Origin: Tetrapyrgos nigripes
Taxonomy: Eukaryota; Basidiomycota; Agaricomycetes; Agaricales; Campanellaceae
Assembly (NCBI GenBank): GCA_013368315.1
Contig: JAACJM010000084.1
Coordinates: 124,001-188,000, forward strand
Direction: 5' to 3'
Length of the DNA: 64,000 nt
Made by a program: the position numbers and the translations under genes. Of this stretch, positions 10,678-23,117 are shown one piece after another. Positions within the stretch are counted from its first letter, which is position 1; every line of letters begins with the position of its first letter. Below the pieces are notes generated by a model. The model was not told the origin of the DNA. It made no database searches and saw only the letters and a program-made list of their open reading frames with translations.

Positions 10678-11274
10678 TCAGTTGGGTTGGATTTGAGGGC
10701 ATTCGTCACTAACACTACCTAACTGAGTGATTCCGTCGTTTTCGTGAATGATAAACGACGTAACCACCCAGAACGGGACATGGAGGGAAGCGAGGCCCGC
10801 GGGAACCTACGAAATTCGAATGCAGTCAGTATCACCGTGTCTGGAAACTAAAGCGTTCTCTGCCAGTATAGACATAAAATATGAAATACTCACGGTGACT
10901 TGAGCGGTGAAGATCGGGTCTGCCTGAGGATCGAAATTGTCGTTGTGCGCGAGTCTGAAGAACGGAGTGACAGGAGTTTGGAATCCGTCGGTCACATTGA
11001 CACCCTGAATCCAGATGCCGACGGATTCAGGAACATCGCTGTGTTGGGTGGCGGTGGTAGCGTTGTATGTGAGCGTAACGACCTGCGAGTATCGAAGAAA
11101 TGAGGAAATGAGTACTAAAGTGGATGAATTTGATCATAACTGCGAGTAGTATGTGCTCACATCACCACCATCGAAGCCACAAGGGCTAACAACAGTTGAA
11201 CCGAAACGTGCGGATTCCTGAGCAGTGGCAAAGCCAGCAGCAGCAAGGGCAGAGACTACAGCGAAGAAGCGCAT
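10678..11274 (-). CDS. small secreted protein, complete three-exon gene
   Basis: Exons are 11161-11274 (38 codons), 10894-11082 (63 codons) and 10678-10806 (42 codons plus TGA). All joins are phase 0, with GTGAGC...GCAG and GTGAGT...GTAG introns of 78 and 87 bp. The 143-residue product starts MRFFAVVSALAAAGFATA, a clear signal peptide, with likely cleavage before QESARFGS. The mature part has two cysteines (SPCGFDG near its start and SDECPQ near its end) that could form one disulfide. It also has two N-glycosylation sequons (YNATT, VNVTDG) and a Trp/aromatic-rich core (VGIWIQGV, VPFWVVTSFII). No stop or frameshift was seen, so it looks functional. It is probably exported to the wall or medium. 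The family is not recognised; it could be a lineage-specific effector-like protein. Confidence 0.8.
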
Positions 11275-12600
11275 AGTTATAATAAACTGCAAGAGAATGA
11301 GCAAGTAGAGTAAGTAAGCGCACTGGCTCGGCCCAGACGATAGAAAATCCAGAGCCTACCTGTAGGGTGTGAGTGCGAGTGGGTGAGGAAGGATGGGAGG
11401 ATGTGTGATGAGGTCAAAAGATTGGAACAGTCCTGTTTTTATATTCCATCTACTCATATCACACATACAATGATCATCTGCCTTGCGCGAAGGCTGCAGA
11501 TCATTAGTAAGTTCGAATGTATGAAGATTCTATTACTGGCGTCGATTCAAGACGGTGGTATGTCACCGTCGTGTAGACCTGGAGATTGCATAGACAGGTA
11601 AGCTATGTAGAGGAAGGTTGTCGACCTTCGCGACAGGAAATTGAATATCTTCAAAATCAAGCTCGCACCTCAGGGCACTCAGCTTGAAATACGTTGCATC
11701 CAGAAATTTGGAAGTGGTCAACTGCGATGTAGTACGTCGACATTCTCTGAAGATCCTGGAGTCAGGTCTACCTAGCAATAGTAATATGTGGTACAAAATT
11801 CCGAATAGACATCGGAAACGGAGAAATACGAATCTGTGACCGCTTTTATTTTTGGACAGGGCGGAGCTCGCAGCGTGCAGGCGGTATCACTTGAAAGGAG
11901 CTTGGTCGTAATTTGTCTCGAACTGGCAAGCATCTGGCGAAGTACTTGCAAGAAGTGACTCCCGGTGTCTAGTAGTAATACTAGCAGCGTGTTGGAAGCG
12001 CCTCGATGACTCAGAATGGACGTCGGAGAGGTGAGACCGCCTTTATTTTTGGACTAGTATATTGTACGAGGTTTGGCACATTGGACGAGGGCGAGGCAAT
12101 GTGAACGAGGTACGAAGGAGATCACTACCTAGATATTTCTGTACATACACCATTAGAAGTGTTCGGTTACTGTCAGCCTACTTAGTCTAGTTTACTTTTG
12201 TGAGACGGGGCCGCGCCAGAGCTTGTTACATAAGCTAATGACGCTCCCACGATTTTGGTCGGTCATTAGACTGTAGAACTGCACCTCTCAATATGCTATA
12301 GAGCTGGTAGATAGCACTGTAAATCTGCTATCCTCATCGTATGAGAAAAAATGATGAAAATTTTGCCATAGAGAGGCACATTTGTGCCGACTGGTTACGC
12401 TTACATGTAGTTGCCGCATAAATGCCGGTTAGTGCCGCTTGCAAGGGGGACCCGGGATTGCGGACCGGTACACTCCGGGGGTCGGTCGGTCGGGTCATTG
12501 AGGTCGTTAAAAATTTTTGGAAGTGTGAAATTTTTTATGGTTTACAGGCTTGTATCAGTGTAATTATGGGTCCTTTTATAGTTCTTGACTTAGTTCTTGT
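11275..12600. other. promoter side of secreted-protein gene and gene-free repeats
   Basis: The first few hundred bases are the probable promoter of the minus-strand secreted-protein gene. Two near-copies of a short block (GACCGCTTTTATTTTTGGAC near 11838 and GACCGCCTTTATTTTTGGAC near 12035) suggest decayed repeat ends. Nothing else coding could be supported. Confidence 0.3.
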
Positions 12601-13450
12601 CATCCAGAGCTGTCTTGGAAGGTGATTGAGCCATTTGGCGTACATCCAATGAGTTGGCCCTAGTGAACTGCAGGGATATCCCCCGGGTATTTTTGGGCGT
12701 ACCGGTACCCCTACCCGCGAAAACCCTTACCCGTCAGAAGGGTACGGGTTTGTACCCCTGGCGGGTAACCCGTCAGTTCACAAGTATATATATATAATGT
12801 AACTATCTAAATCCAACTACTCGCTATGGAATATTATTTTTTGAAGGTGGGATACATCAGTTTTGCTTTGTTCAAGCATTCAGCCACAGTGATCAAGGCT
12901 TTCCGGCGTGTGAACAGCGACGTGTCACTTACCCATATTTGGATGTCGTGGTGGCAAAATACTATTATTGAACTATGTACTAAAGAATTACACAGAACGT
13001 ACTCAAAGTAGTGAATATATTGAGGTAAACTACGGGTACAAAATTTTGGACGGCGGGTACGGCGGGTCTGCCTTACGGGTAAGGGTCAGCACGGGTTTTT
13101 GAAATCCATACCCGTACCCTTGAGACCCCTACCCGCGACCCCCCACGACCCCCCAAACCCCTGCTTCTCACTAGTTGGCCCGACACCCGCCACCCGAGTA
13201 CCAATGTCTAGATACCCGTGTGGCCACCCCAGCGCGTTAGGATTAGGGCTTCCCTGCGAGGCGCACAGCGCCGAGCCAAGGGTAAGCCAAAAATGGAAGG
13301 TCAGTATCACGTTGCACCTTCCATATATAGGCATACCTTCCCTATTTAGTAGGTATCGGTCGGTCGGTCGGGTCCCAGAGGCCGTTAAAAAATTTTTCGA
13401 CGTAGTGTATGAAATCAAAATTTTCGGTCCCCCTTGGCCGCTTGGCGCTT
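12420..13450. repeat. composite GGGTACGGGT-type repeat region
   Basis: It contains two clusters of ACCCGTACCC/GGGTACGGGT words (about 12670-12780 and 13025-13140) facing each other across about 250 bp. GTGAACTG at 12663 and CAGTTCAC near 12773 form a short inverted pair around the first cluster. A second motif, TCGGTCGGTCGG followed by CCGTTAAAAA, appears near 12480 and again near 13352. Such motifs often mark ends of hAT-like elements, but no clean element with a target duplication could be delimited. Confidence 0.4.
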
Positions 13451-13599
13451 TCAGCACCTAAACCTCAAGACTTTGGCCACACCTCGCTTCCAAAATTTCC
13501 AATGTACTAGCTATCAGTCTCCTACTATCATCTATCTAGTTTAAAGCACTAATAGTAGAGCAATAATATTCGGATTTGTGGAAAGAGACTGTGGGAAAT

Positions 13600-14340
13600 A
13601 TCTAGCTTACCTCAGCAAATCCTGGTGCGGCTCGTCCCCATGACAAATAACCAGACTACAGCCTACTGGGTTTGTTTTCATTTAATGTCATGCTCAGTAT
13701 TGACTACATATATATAACTCCAGGTGCATACTATTCCTCTCCTCATCACCAACACCTTTGCAGCCTGGGTGGCCCATGACACTGCCAACACTGTTCACTA
13801 CGACTGCTTTCCACAAGTAGTGATCCATAGTGTCTCTAGGTGTGTTTTTCATTTTATCCTGTGCTATGCTTTGCTAACTTGGTGTTGCTCTCCCTTTTTC
13901 CTCTTCACCAGCACTTGTAGCCTTGGTAGGGCAAGGTGTTGCCCTCACCCATGTTCACATCTTGGTTCCACCACTTTTGGCATTGTTGGGAGTGTCTGAG
14001 GGTGAGTTTCAATTCAAAGTTGTGCTCATGCTATGCTGATGGATACATACACTTCCTTTCCCCTCCTTGCTGCCCTTCTTAGCCTCAGTAGGCCAAGGTA
14101 GAGCTCCCAATTGCCCTCATCACTGGGTTCCTATGCTGGCCAATACATACTCTCCCATTCCCGTCCTCTACACCTTCATAGCCTCATTGGGCCAAGGTGT
14201 GGCCTTACCCTGTCCTCATGAATGTGTTCTACCATTCTCAGTAGTCTCAGAAGGTGCATTTATATTCTTTATCTCTCTACCTCGTTGTATCTCATGCTGA
14301 CTTCTATACATCTTTAGAGTACGCCAGTGGAAGCCAATGA
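13600..14340. repeat. imperfect GGCCAAGGT-type repeats
   Basis: Three similar blocks of roughly 40-60 bp (near 13915, 14080 and 14190) share TAGCCT(T/C)...GGGCCAAGGTG...GCCCTCA(C/T)CC. They look like a decayed minisatellite or repeated exon remnants. No sound ORF was found. Confidence 0.35.
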
Positions 14341-14902
14341 AATAGCTCAGGAGACCGGAAACATGGGGGTGGTTTTAGTGCTGTAACTACGTAGTGTGTG
14401 TAGAGTACACCTTGTGTCAAGAACAGGTCAGATAGGACTGGATGCCTCTCAGGTCACCACACAGGAGCCAAAGATGAAGTAACAAGGCAAATAGATGGTA
14501 TAGATGAGTAAGCCAGTACTGGGCCAAGGTCTACATAGTACTGAGGACAGTGCTGAGCAGTATGGATCAGTGGGACAGAAGTGGACAGACTGGAGACCTA
14601 TTTACGAAGCCCTATAGTAAATATATGAAAGTATGAAGCTAGATCAGCAGGTACTAAGGGAAGCTATCATAGAATGATGATCAGGTGTCTAAGTGATGTC
14701 AATATGTGCCATAGAAGCAGATATGATCTGTCAGTCAGATAAATGATGTATCAAAGAAGATAGAAGTCATAGGTACCAGGAGATGAGGTCTAGAACAAAG
14801 GAAGTAGAAGGAATGTAGGACAGGGTCTGGAAGCGAAGACAGGAAGGGGTTCATGACACCTTGCTGTATCTACTCTTAGCATCTACAGAAACAAGAATGC
14901 TG
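14341..14902. other. gene-free stretch
   Basis: Purine-rich, no supported coding frame, no recognised repeat; it ends at the left inverted repeat of the next element. Confidence 0.3.
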
Positions 14903-16679
14903 CATCAGGAAAAGCCTCATATACATCTTCATGCAATAACTGTATAATTATGTGTTTTGTGCATAAAAATGCAAAATTTTACAAAACTTATACTGTGTTT
15001 TGCATAAAGTTTGAGACCAGTTGAATAATTACGCATTCTGTGCAACTTTATGCATCCTAGTGCATAGTGTATGCTCGAAGTTGGATAAAAACACATACCG
15101 CTGCAACACCTACATTCCACTCTTATGGTGCAATCAACTCCTGACACAGACCCTCAGACTCACACTGATCACAAAGAGAAAGAGAAATGGCTACTATGCT
15201 CGTCAAGAATGATTCTAATCATACCAATCCGTGTACAAGCTTACAGAGAGAGTGTTGAGGCTCATCCCAGTAGTGATGAGCCTAGAAAATCCAGTACAGT
15301 AGTATGGAAGGCCAGATACGACAAAAAGAGAAGAACGGCTTGTTGAATATAAGATGGAAAAGTTGAGGGACTGGAGTGAAATACGAGCCAGTTACCCAGA
15401 ATGGGAGCTAGTGCTTGATATGTCAGCAGTTGCTTTGGCATAAAGTACATAGAATATTTTTCAGTGATTGATAATAGGTACATATGACAGCGAGCCCAAA
15501 TGAAATCGGGATTTGAGGAGAATTGACACTTGATTAACTTGAAGCTTGATTGACGGCGGACATGCTCATCGCTAGACTTATGAAGAATTCAAACTCCGAC
15601 AGAAGAACTGTACAGTTGGTCGAATTTGATGTCAACAAACAGTCACCTGACCCATGTTGACTTCGTCGTTTTCAACTTCGAACTTCAACAAGTCCTGCCT
15701 TCATCAACTCAAGGTAATAGTGTTCCCATGCAATCTCTATCTCACTCTCACTGCCTTCGGTCTGCAAGAGCAATCTTCATTCAGGATTTTGCACACAATG
15801 TACATCCCAATACACCGCCTTTCTTAAGCATGTACTCTTTATAAGTCGCCTCTTTGTATTCTGCATATACCTGGCTGGTGGTGCACTATGGTATGTCTTC
15901 TGCCCATATTCCACATTGTAAAATGCTCATAACCTCTCCACATCTCTGTCTTTTGCATTACTTTAGGTACAACATCTGCAGGACTGCCCTTGACAAATGT
16001 TGCTCACCCAGTACCCTTGATTGTTCTGTGCTCTGAACAGTTCGCCTTCTTTTTTTTCTTCTGCTTCTATTCCACTGTCTGATATTTCTGTTGCCTTGTC
16101 TTTGGTCCATGCTGAGCTGTACCTATTGGTCACTGGGATTTAGAACACTGCATGTGTTCAGGTATGTCTTTTACCCTTTCGTGTGGACACTGACTGACCC
16201 CTCCCAACCCCAACCTCTCGCCTCTAGGTCTTATTGCATGGTTCATTGACGTATGCTCAGGTATGTGTGTGGCACTCCCTATCCTTCCTTCCTTACGCTA
16301 ATAATTCTTATGTACAGGCTTTTGTTTGATATTGTGTCCAAGTTGTGTTGAGACTGTTGTCTATCTGTATGATATTACTTGTAGATAGTGTAGCTCATCA
16401 TTTTGATTGTACTTCATAGTTGTTGCCAATACACTTTTTATCTATTCATCTTCATTTCATTGTGCCAAATGTGATAACCAGGCAGATATCTGACTCTGCA
16501 TATTGTTGAGTAGAGGAGTATAACTTATGCATTCTGTTGCATAAGATGTGTATAATTGTTGCATAATTGTGCATAAGTTTTGGAACTCAAGAAAGGACTT
16601 GCATGAGGAGCATAATATGCGTAATCTTGCAATTTAATGCATTTATTGCATGAAAATGTATATGAGGCTTTTCCTGATG
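14903..16679. mobile_element. 1.78-kb terminal-inverted-repeat element, superfamily unknown
   Basis: The left end CATCAGGAAAAGCCTCATAT continues ACATCTTCATGCAATAA. The right end is its inverse complement over about 37 bp with one mismatch. Subterminal regions on both sides are packed with TGCATAA/TTATGCA words. The interior has no transposase that I can see, so it is probably non-autonomous. I could not find a convincing target duplication. A third copy of this terminus lies at about 34550-34597. Confidence 0.65.
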
Positions 16680-16935
16680 TGTTTGTGAAGAGAAATTACC
16701 ATATTTAGTAGATAAATACCCATTTAAGAAACTGCATATGACTTAGCATATCACGTTTCAAACATGCGATTCGTTGTGTCACATCGCATCAGGGTCGCAT
16801 CAGGGAGATAGTCAACAAAGTCCAAAAGGCTAAAGAGTTGGGAAACATGTCCGCAAAGACTATAAATTACTATACATTGGCGTGTCTGGAAAAATGTGAG
16901 TGACCTTGATCCTGATTCTGAGAAGTTGGATGCTC
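16680..16935. other. flank between elements
   Basis: No coding signal. CGCATCAGGG is repeated near 16784-16805. It ends at the ACCAT target duplication of the Ty3 element. Confidence 0.3.
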
Positions 16936-16940
16936 ACCAT

Positions 16941-17103
16941 TGGAGACAGTGGAGGGGTAAGTGAAGGGAAGGTGATGCCAATGCAGAGTCACGTCATGGT
17001 CTTGTTCTGGTCCTGGCTATCTACCTACAAGCTGTATATAAGTAGAGGCTGTAGCCAAACAAGTACAAACCAAGGAACTCTAATCCCCTATCCTCCTACT
17101 CCA
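16941..17103 (-). repeat. 3' LTR of Ty3 element 1
   Basis: Runs TGGAGACAGTGG...CTACTCCA. The matching LTR is at 23304-23465. The two differ by roughly 10 changes over 163 bp, so this is an old insertion. A purine-rich tract (GAAGGGGGC on the minus strand) abuts its inner side and is the likely polypurine tract. Confidence 0.85.
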
Positions 17104-17141
17104 TGTGCCCCCTTCAAACAAAGTGATGTCCCTGTCACCAT

Positions 17142-18794
17142 CTACGTATCCAACACACTTGCCAAAAAGTAGACCTCACCCACGACCTCCATCAAGTCCA
17201 ATATTCCAGCAGTATTATTAATATTGCACCTGCCATCTTCCATCAAAGCTTCATCAACGTTGATAGTCATGGGAAGCTGTTCCTTTTCTGAATCCTTTAT
17301 CTTCTGCTCCACCTCCCTCTGCTCTTTGTACAGTTCCATCCCTTCTCTCAGTACAAATCCCCTCAACCATCTCAAACTGAAAAGCCCATCTATTGGTGTA
17401 CTGTCCAAGTCCTCCAAGTGGTATGAGGTGGATATCCACTCCACAACACGCCAAGGCCTGGACCACTTGGGTAGCAGTTTTTGCTTGGTTTTAAAGGTAT
17501 AATCTAGGTCACTGCAATATATCTGCACTAGCTGACCTTTCTTGAATGCAACTTCCTTTGGGGACTGCTTTAGGACTTTCTTATCAAAAGCCTTCTTCCA
17601 GCTGTCCGCATGGTGAACTGTTGTGTCATATCTGTCAAGTTGCTGCTGCACAACATATGACATGTGCAGATCTGCAGCACCAGGGTGAAGGACTGTGGAG
17701 CTCTCCCCGACTGGCATTGGCATCGTATTGACAATGGATCCAAGCAGTAGTTCCTTAGGTGAGAACTGCAGGGACTTGAGGATGTGGTGGTTGATTGTCC
17801 AGAGGGCTTCGTCCAGGAAATCAGGTCAATTATGTGGTAAGTCTTCTGTCTTTACATTGTTGGAGTCATCCTCCCCTAATCCAGGTGAGCACAGACATTT
17901 CAGGACGCTCAGTAACAGCTTGTTACCCCCTTCAACAAGCCCAGTAATCCATGGTGAGTAGGTTGCAACTACGTGAGTTTTCACCCCGTATTGCTCACAG
18001 TACTGTCTGACCTCTTTACAGTCAAAGTGGGAACCACTGTCGCTTTGGAAGACCTCAGGTGGTATGTATCCATGGAATATCCAAGACAAGCCCTCAACTG
18101 TCGTTTTCCCACTCCCTTTCACCCGGTATTTAAATGCCCACATATGCTGAGAGAAGGAATCAAGGTAGACACCTAGAGTCGTGTACCCAGCCTTGCCTTT
18201 TGGCATAGCGAGGTAGTCTCCTACGAGGAGCTCGAACAGGTGTCAGCAGGTTACTGGGTTCATGAGAGAATGCAGGTGAGCTTGTCCAAAATTCTTGCAC
18301 TTTGCGCACCGGCTGATTGCAGTTAATATGGATTCATCTAGGGTTGGACTCCACACTCTGTCAAGTAACGCAACCTTGATGGTATCCCTTCTGAAGTGAC
18401 CATGCTCAGTACGCTCCTTGTATGCCAATTCAACCACCTCGCCCCTGGCCATACATTCCACCCTGGACCTTGCCCAGGTCCTGTTGCCACCCTGCAACTT
18501 CCACAACCTCCCTTCCTCGATCATGTACCCCTCTGCTCGATGCCTCGCCTGGTGCCTCTGTTTCACTGTCATCCCATCTGTCATCCCCTTGAAGGCATCT
18601 ACAACCTTCAGCAGCACCGGCTCGCCAGCAAAGCGTCTGCGTAATGCCTGTCCTTTGGTGTCCATAGCAACATGCATCACATCTTGCACTAGACCATGCA
18701 CATGTTCCCAATCCTCGCTGACCGTCCACTCGCTTCTGTCACCAGGTATCCTCAGCTTCTTTTCCCACATCCTACTTAATCCATCGGCAACCAA
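17142..18794 (-). pseudogene. integrase region of Ty3 element 1
   Basis: The minus-strand zinc-binding part reads ERTEHGHFRRDTIKVALL then ISRCAKCKNFG, an H-H-C-C pattern near 18270-18420. The catalytic core has D in LVGDYLAMPKGKAGYTTL, D in EVFQSDSGSHFDCK and E in TGLVEGGNK, so the D,D,E triad is present. In-frame TGA at 18241-18243 and 17826-17828 split it; both would be Arg if CGA. A C-terminal region (KKGQLVQIYCSDL, LLPKWSRPWRVVEWIS) resembles the conserved GPY/F-type tail. No chromodomain was seen. Confidence 0.8.
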
Positions 18795-20728
18795 TTCTTT
18801 TTTCCAGGTATGTGCCTGACCTCAATGATGTTGTGGGCAATAATACCATCCTGCCAGTGTGCATGGGTGGTGTTTAGGTTGGGGTTCATGATGATGTTGT
18901 GAAGTGCCTGGCAGTCGGTCTTGATCTCTACTGGTGACCCCAGATCATATCTGAGAACTTGTCCAATCCACATTTCAAGGCTGTGAACTCCAAGAGAAAA
19001 GGTTTGTACCTCTCTTCAGTCTTTGAGGTACATTTTGACATGAAAGCAATAGGATGTGCCTTTTGCACTGTGCGACCATTTGGCAATACGGTTTCAAAAT
19101 GCTGTGAGAGTACTGCTGCAAAACCTTCTTTACAGCCATCAGAGGTGATAATGAAGGGAGTGCTGTCAAACTTGGGGCACTTGAGGACTGGTTTTGAGGT
19201 GAGCAGTTTTTTCAGCTTGATGAAAGCTGTTGTGTGCTCATTTGTCCACAATTCTGCCAGCCTGTGTTTCTGTTTCAGTGCCCTATACATGGTCTTGGAG
19301 CATGGTGTGGGCAATGGAATGTTTACTAGGTTCCTCAGCACCCTTTCCTCCTTGGCATAGTCCTTGATGAGGTCCCTGAAGTGGCTGGTTAGTCCTAGGA
19401 ATGACTCCAGGTTGAGGGCGTCATCGGGTTGTGGCCAGTCAACAATAGCTGTTAACTTAGTCAAGTCCGGCATCACTCCTTCAGGTCCAACACTAGCACC
19501 TGCGAAAACACCCTCCTTCACGAAGAAACTGGACTTCGATGCTGAGAGGGACAGCTTCTTCTCCCTGACCCTCTCTAGTAATCTGGTAAGCTTCCCCATC
19601 ATCTTGTTGAAGGTATCTGCTGCTGATGCTCCATCATCCACAAAGAGCTCTAGCACCCCTTCTGCCAAAAGATCTCCTAGAAGGTCTGCTGTCATCTGTG
19701 CAAATGTCGATGGAGCACTGGTTTGTACCAAAAGTAACCCCTTCCTTCCACATAGAAACATGTATATGGTTGAGATTCTGGGTCAACCTCACATGCATAG
19801 AATCCTGAAGCGAAGTCGAAGAGGGATAAGTAATGATGTCCACTAACTCGTTGCTGTTTGGGCCAGATATCCCCTTGGGGCATTGGTGTGACTTTCGTGA
19901 CCTTGTTGACAGCGTCGAAGTTTTGACAGATCCTCCATTTCTGTGCAGGCTTTTCCTTAGGTTCTTCAATGACAACAGCTGGCTGAGGTGGGAGTGGGAA
20001 GGAGGGCACTAATCCAGTGAGCGATGCTGTAGCTCTTCCAATGTCAAGCCGCTGCCTTCATGAGCCTTTTGGGCCAATGTTGTAGGAGATACACATTTAA
20101 CCTGGTCAGTATGGCACTGCTCTATTATACCTGCCTTCAACATTTCGTCAATCTTTTGGTGGAAGAATCGTTTCTGAGGTGGTGTTAGAGGCTGTTGGTG
20201 TACATTTTTCAGAAACTGGGCAGTATCAGGTATGTTGAGCTGGTGTACAGCACCCTCCACTGTGTGGACTTCACTAACAGATAGTGCAAAACAGTCTGCA
20301 TGGGCCTGAAGCAACTCTATGACCCTTCTTCTTTCCTCCTCTGACAAGTCGTCCCTGATGGTAACCTCTTCCAAGACTCGGTCAATACTAGCTGGTAAGA
20401 ATGGGTTTGATTTCCGTGTGAAGATTTCCTCATCCTTCAACCCTTCAGTAGGCATTTCATCACCAAGAGGTCCTTCAACAACAGCATTGTCAACCAATAT
20501 TTGGCATACTGGGTGATCTGAAAGTGTGGCTGTGTCAATTGTAGGGTTCATGGTAGAAGGATTACTGGCAGAGACTTCCCTTGAGGGGGGGTGCACAACT
20601 ACCCCCATGAAGTTTTCTGCATGCTTTTTCCTTGTACTCAGTGTCCACCGTCGTCTTCCTACCACTCTTGCCCTCCGTTTCACCAATCTTGGTGCAACCT
20701 CTTCTGCTGCAACCTCGACTCTCTCCAC
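18795..20728 (-). pseudogene. reverse transcriptase/RNase H region of Ty3 element 1
   Basis: On the minus strand the RT fingers/palm motifs are WRICQNFDAVNKVTK, LSLFDFASGFYACEV and TSAPSTFAQMTADLL. The catalytic box is ELFVDDGASA, where FVDD replaces the usual YxDD. Thumb and connection follow (DLTKLTAIVDWPQPDDALN), then RNase H (FIITSDGCKEGFAAVLSQHF). Frameshifts near 19735 (between YFWYK and VQTSAPS), near 20010 and near 18790 break the frame. The upstream part includes DDLSEEERRRVIELLQAHAD and TPPQKRFFHQKIDEMLKAGI, the usual lead-in to gypsy RT. Confidence 0.85.
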
Positions 20729-20739
20729 TGTCTGCTCCT

Positions 20740-21310
20740 GTAAGTTCCTTCTCTTCCATTTCCAAAGGTTGTGCTTAATTTTCTGTTTAGCTCTCCTCCT
20801 TGCAAATATCCAATGTAACCTTGCATTTGAAGGTGAGCCATTGGGGTTCTTCCAAAGCTACTGTTGTGATGGGATTAGTAATGCTCTCAGTTTGTACCAG
20901 GTTATTATTTGGGACTTGCCTCGAGGGGGGATCATGCTGATTGCCCCCCATTTCATCTCCATGCTTTGTCAATAGCTTGTTCTGCAAGACCACTGAACCT
21001 GTTCCATTAGGTATGTGTATGACATCCCCGTCATAGTTGTGGTCAGCCTTGAATCAAGCTAATAATGGTTTCCAAACCAGGAACTCCCAAGCTCCCCCAC
21101 TGTCAAACACCTTGAAGCTACTGTCCACTTCCACTCCCCCAAGACTCAGTCATCCTTCCCAACATCTCAGACTTGGAACTATGGTGCCATTTGCCATACA
21201 TAACTGTTTGTGCGATGATTTCCACCCAGTGAGTTTTCCTTTGACTTGATGATACACATCCTCTGACATTGCCGCCACCATAGCTCCATCATCGAAAAAA
21301 ATCCTTTCAC
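20740..21310 (-). pseudogene. protease region of Ty3 element 1
   Basis: Minus-strand pieces read FDDGAMVAAMSEDVY (a DxG-type aspartic protease site near 21280), KLTGWKSSHKQLCMANGT and VFDSGGAWEFLVWKPLLA. TGA at 21150-21152 and 21054-21056 interrupt them. This arrangement is common in basidiomycete gypsy elements. Confidence 0.6.
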
Positions 21311-21557
21311 TTAACTACTCCCTCCATGCCTAGTATCCCCAACTCATGGACAAACAGTACCATTTTCTCGTCTCTGTCCCACACCGAGTAAAGATCAACA
21401 ATCTCACATTTAGATAATGTGTATACATCAAGAACGGAAGTATAGTTATGTTCAGTCCATGTGGGGCCTTCCTCACTCTCCCTAGGCAGGGCCTCCTCCT
21501 GCCTAGGGATCTCTACTCCTCCAAGCCTTGCCTCACTAAGGGCTGTCTGTTTGGCAT

Positions 21558-23085
21558 TTACACAGATGGCCCTTCACCATTTCCCTGGTTCTTGCCTTCA
21601 TATGCTTCTCCATACCCATAAAATCCATACCCATAGTCAACGTATGCCACCACTACACTTGCTGGGTCGTCATGCAGGAACTGACCCAACTCGTTGTTGC
21701 ATAAACAACGCCAAGCCTTCTCCTTTTTGTTGAGCGCAGGACCTTGGCACATGTTGCTTCGATGCCCACATTTTCCACACTGGAAGCACTCGCCTGTGCA
21801 AACATTGGATGTTCCTGGTTGGAGAGGGTATGGCTGCTCATAGTTAACTGGTGTCGCATTTCCACCCCATCGCTGTGACCACTCAGCTATCTGTGCATAG
21901 TAAGCTTGCCTTCCGGCTTCAGTGTTGGGATGACATGGCAGGACAGTGACGTTGCTTCATAGGATTACTTTCTGGTCCTTGGTAAGGCATATATAACTGC
22001 GCTGGGGTGGTCCAAACAATCCTCCTCTCTGCACAAACCCAAAACCTCCATGACCTCAAAATCCTCCTCCACTATATCCCCCTCTAAAACCACCATATGC
22101 AGGGCTCCCTGCTCCTAGGTTGGTGGCCGCCAGGCAGCTAGTAAGACCCCTCGTTGGTGTTTCCAGAGTGGTTCCAGCCATGCCAAGGATGCGGTTATAC
22201 TTCTCCATCAATTCCTTTTCCTTTTTCTCTCTCTCTTCCTCCTTCTCCTTCTCCTTCCTCAGCTTCTCTACTCCAGCCTTCACCTTCCTAACATCCACGA
22301 CCTTAATTGCATTGCAAAATGCCTTCCAGTTTTTCTGCTTGGATGGCACCTGTTCCTGAATGACACTCGGGAGCTTGTGCCAGACCAGAACCACAAGGAA
22401 ATTGCTGTTCTGGATGCCAGCACTCTCAGCGAGAGCCTTGAGCTCCTCTGCCATCCTTATGTGGCTCCACATCTCTACGCCTTCTTTCTCAACCTTTTTT
22501 TCCTAAATCCTCCTCTGGGAATGCATACCCTGACAGCTCTGTTATGGAATCTTCTTCACCCTTCGTGACTGGTGCTGGCTTGGGCCACTGCTCCTTGAAC
22601 TTCGCTACAAGCTCCTTCCAAGTTGCAGGTGGTGTTTCTGCCTCCATAAGCCACTCATACCATTGCTCCACAGGGCTAGATGGGAACAGGTAGTCTTTGA
22701 AATCATCAATCTGGTCTGCATTGTTGCTGATATGTGATAGATTTTGCTTTGCCAATTTGATGAAGACATGTGGATTTTCTGAGGCACAGCCATCACCCCA
22801 GAAGAGCTCAACCTTCTCTGAGGTCATGGCTCGTTGATTATTGGGACGTGGTGTGGGGACAGGGTTTTTGTTGAAGGGTGCAGGTGAAGTTGCTGGAGTG
22901 TTATAGGGGGGTGCAGGAAGTAGATCATCGTCGCTGCCTAATGACAATGACGATGCTGATGACTCCAAGGATGATGATATGATTGACTGTTGCTCTCGCC
23001 AGGCTGCAGGTGTGAGCCAGATGTCAAACTCAGCTCCAGACAAGGTGCTACCTGTAGTGGGACTAGGAGAACATGAATGGTACAA
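21558..23085 (-). pseudogene. gag of Ty3 element 1
   Basis: The start region is Ser/Pro-rich. The capsid-like part includes EKVELFWGDGCASENPHVFI and PPATWKELVAKFKEQWPKPA, typical gag. A Lys/Glu coiled-coil-like stretch (KEKEKEEEREKKEKELMEKY) and a Gly-rich tail follow. The CCHC zinc knuckle CFQCGKCGHRSNMC lies at 21747-21788. A TGA at 22056-22058 and a frame break near 22480 disable it. Confidence 0.8.
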
Positions 23086-23117
23086 TGCCAGGGTGTTGTT
23101 GCTGCAGTTTGGGATGT

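Noticed and set aside
13086..13461. Long ORFs on both strands of the same 370 bp
   Set aside because: Both arise from GC-rich ACCCGTACCC repeats; neither has motifs or a plausible gene context.
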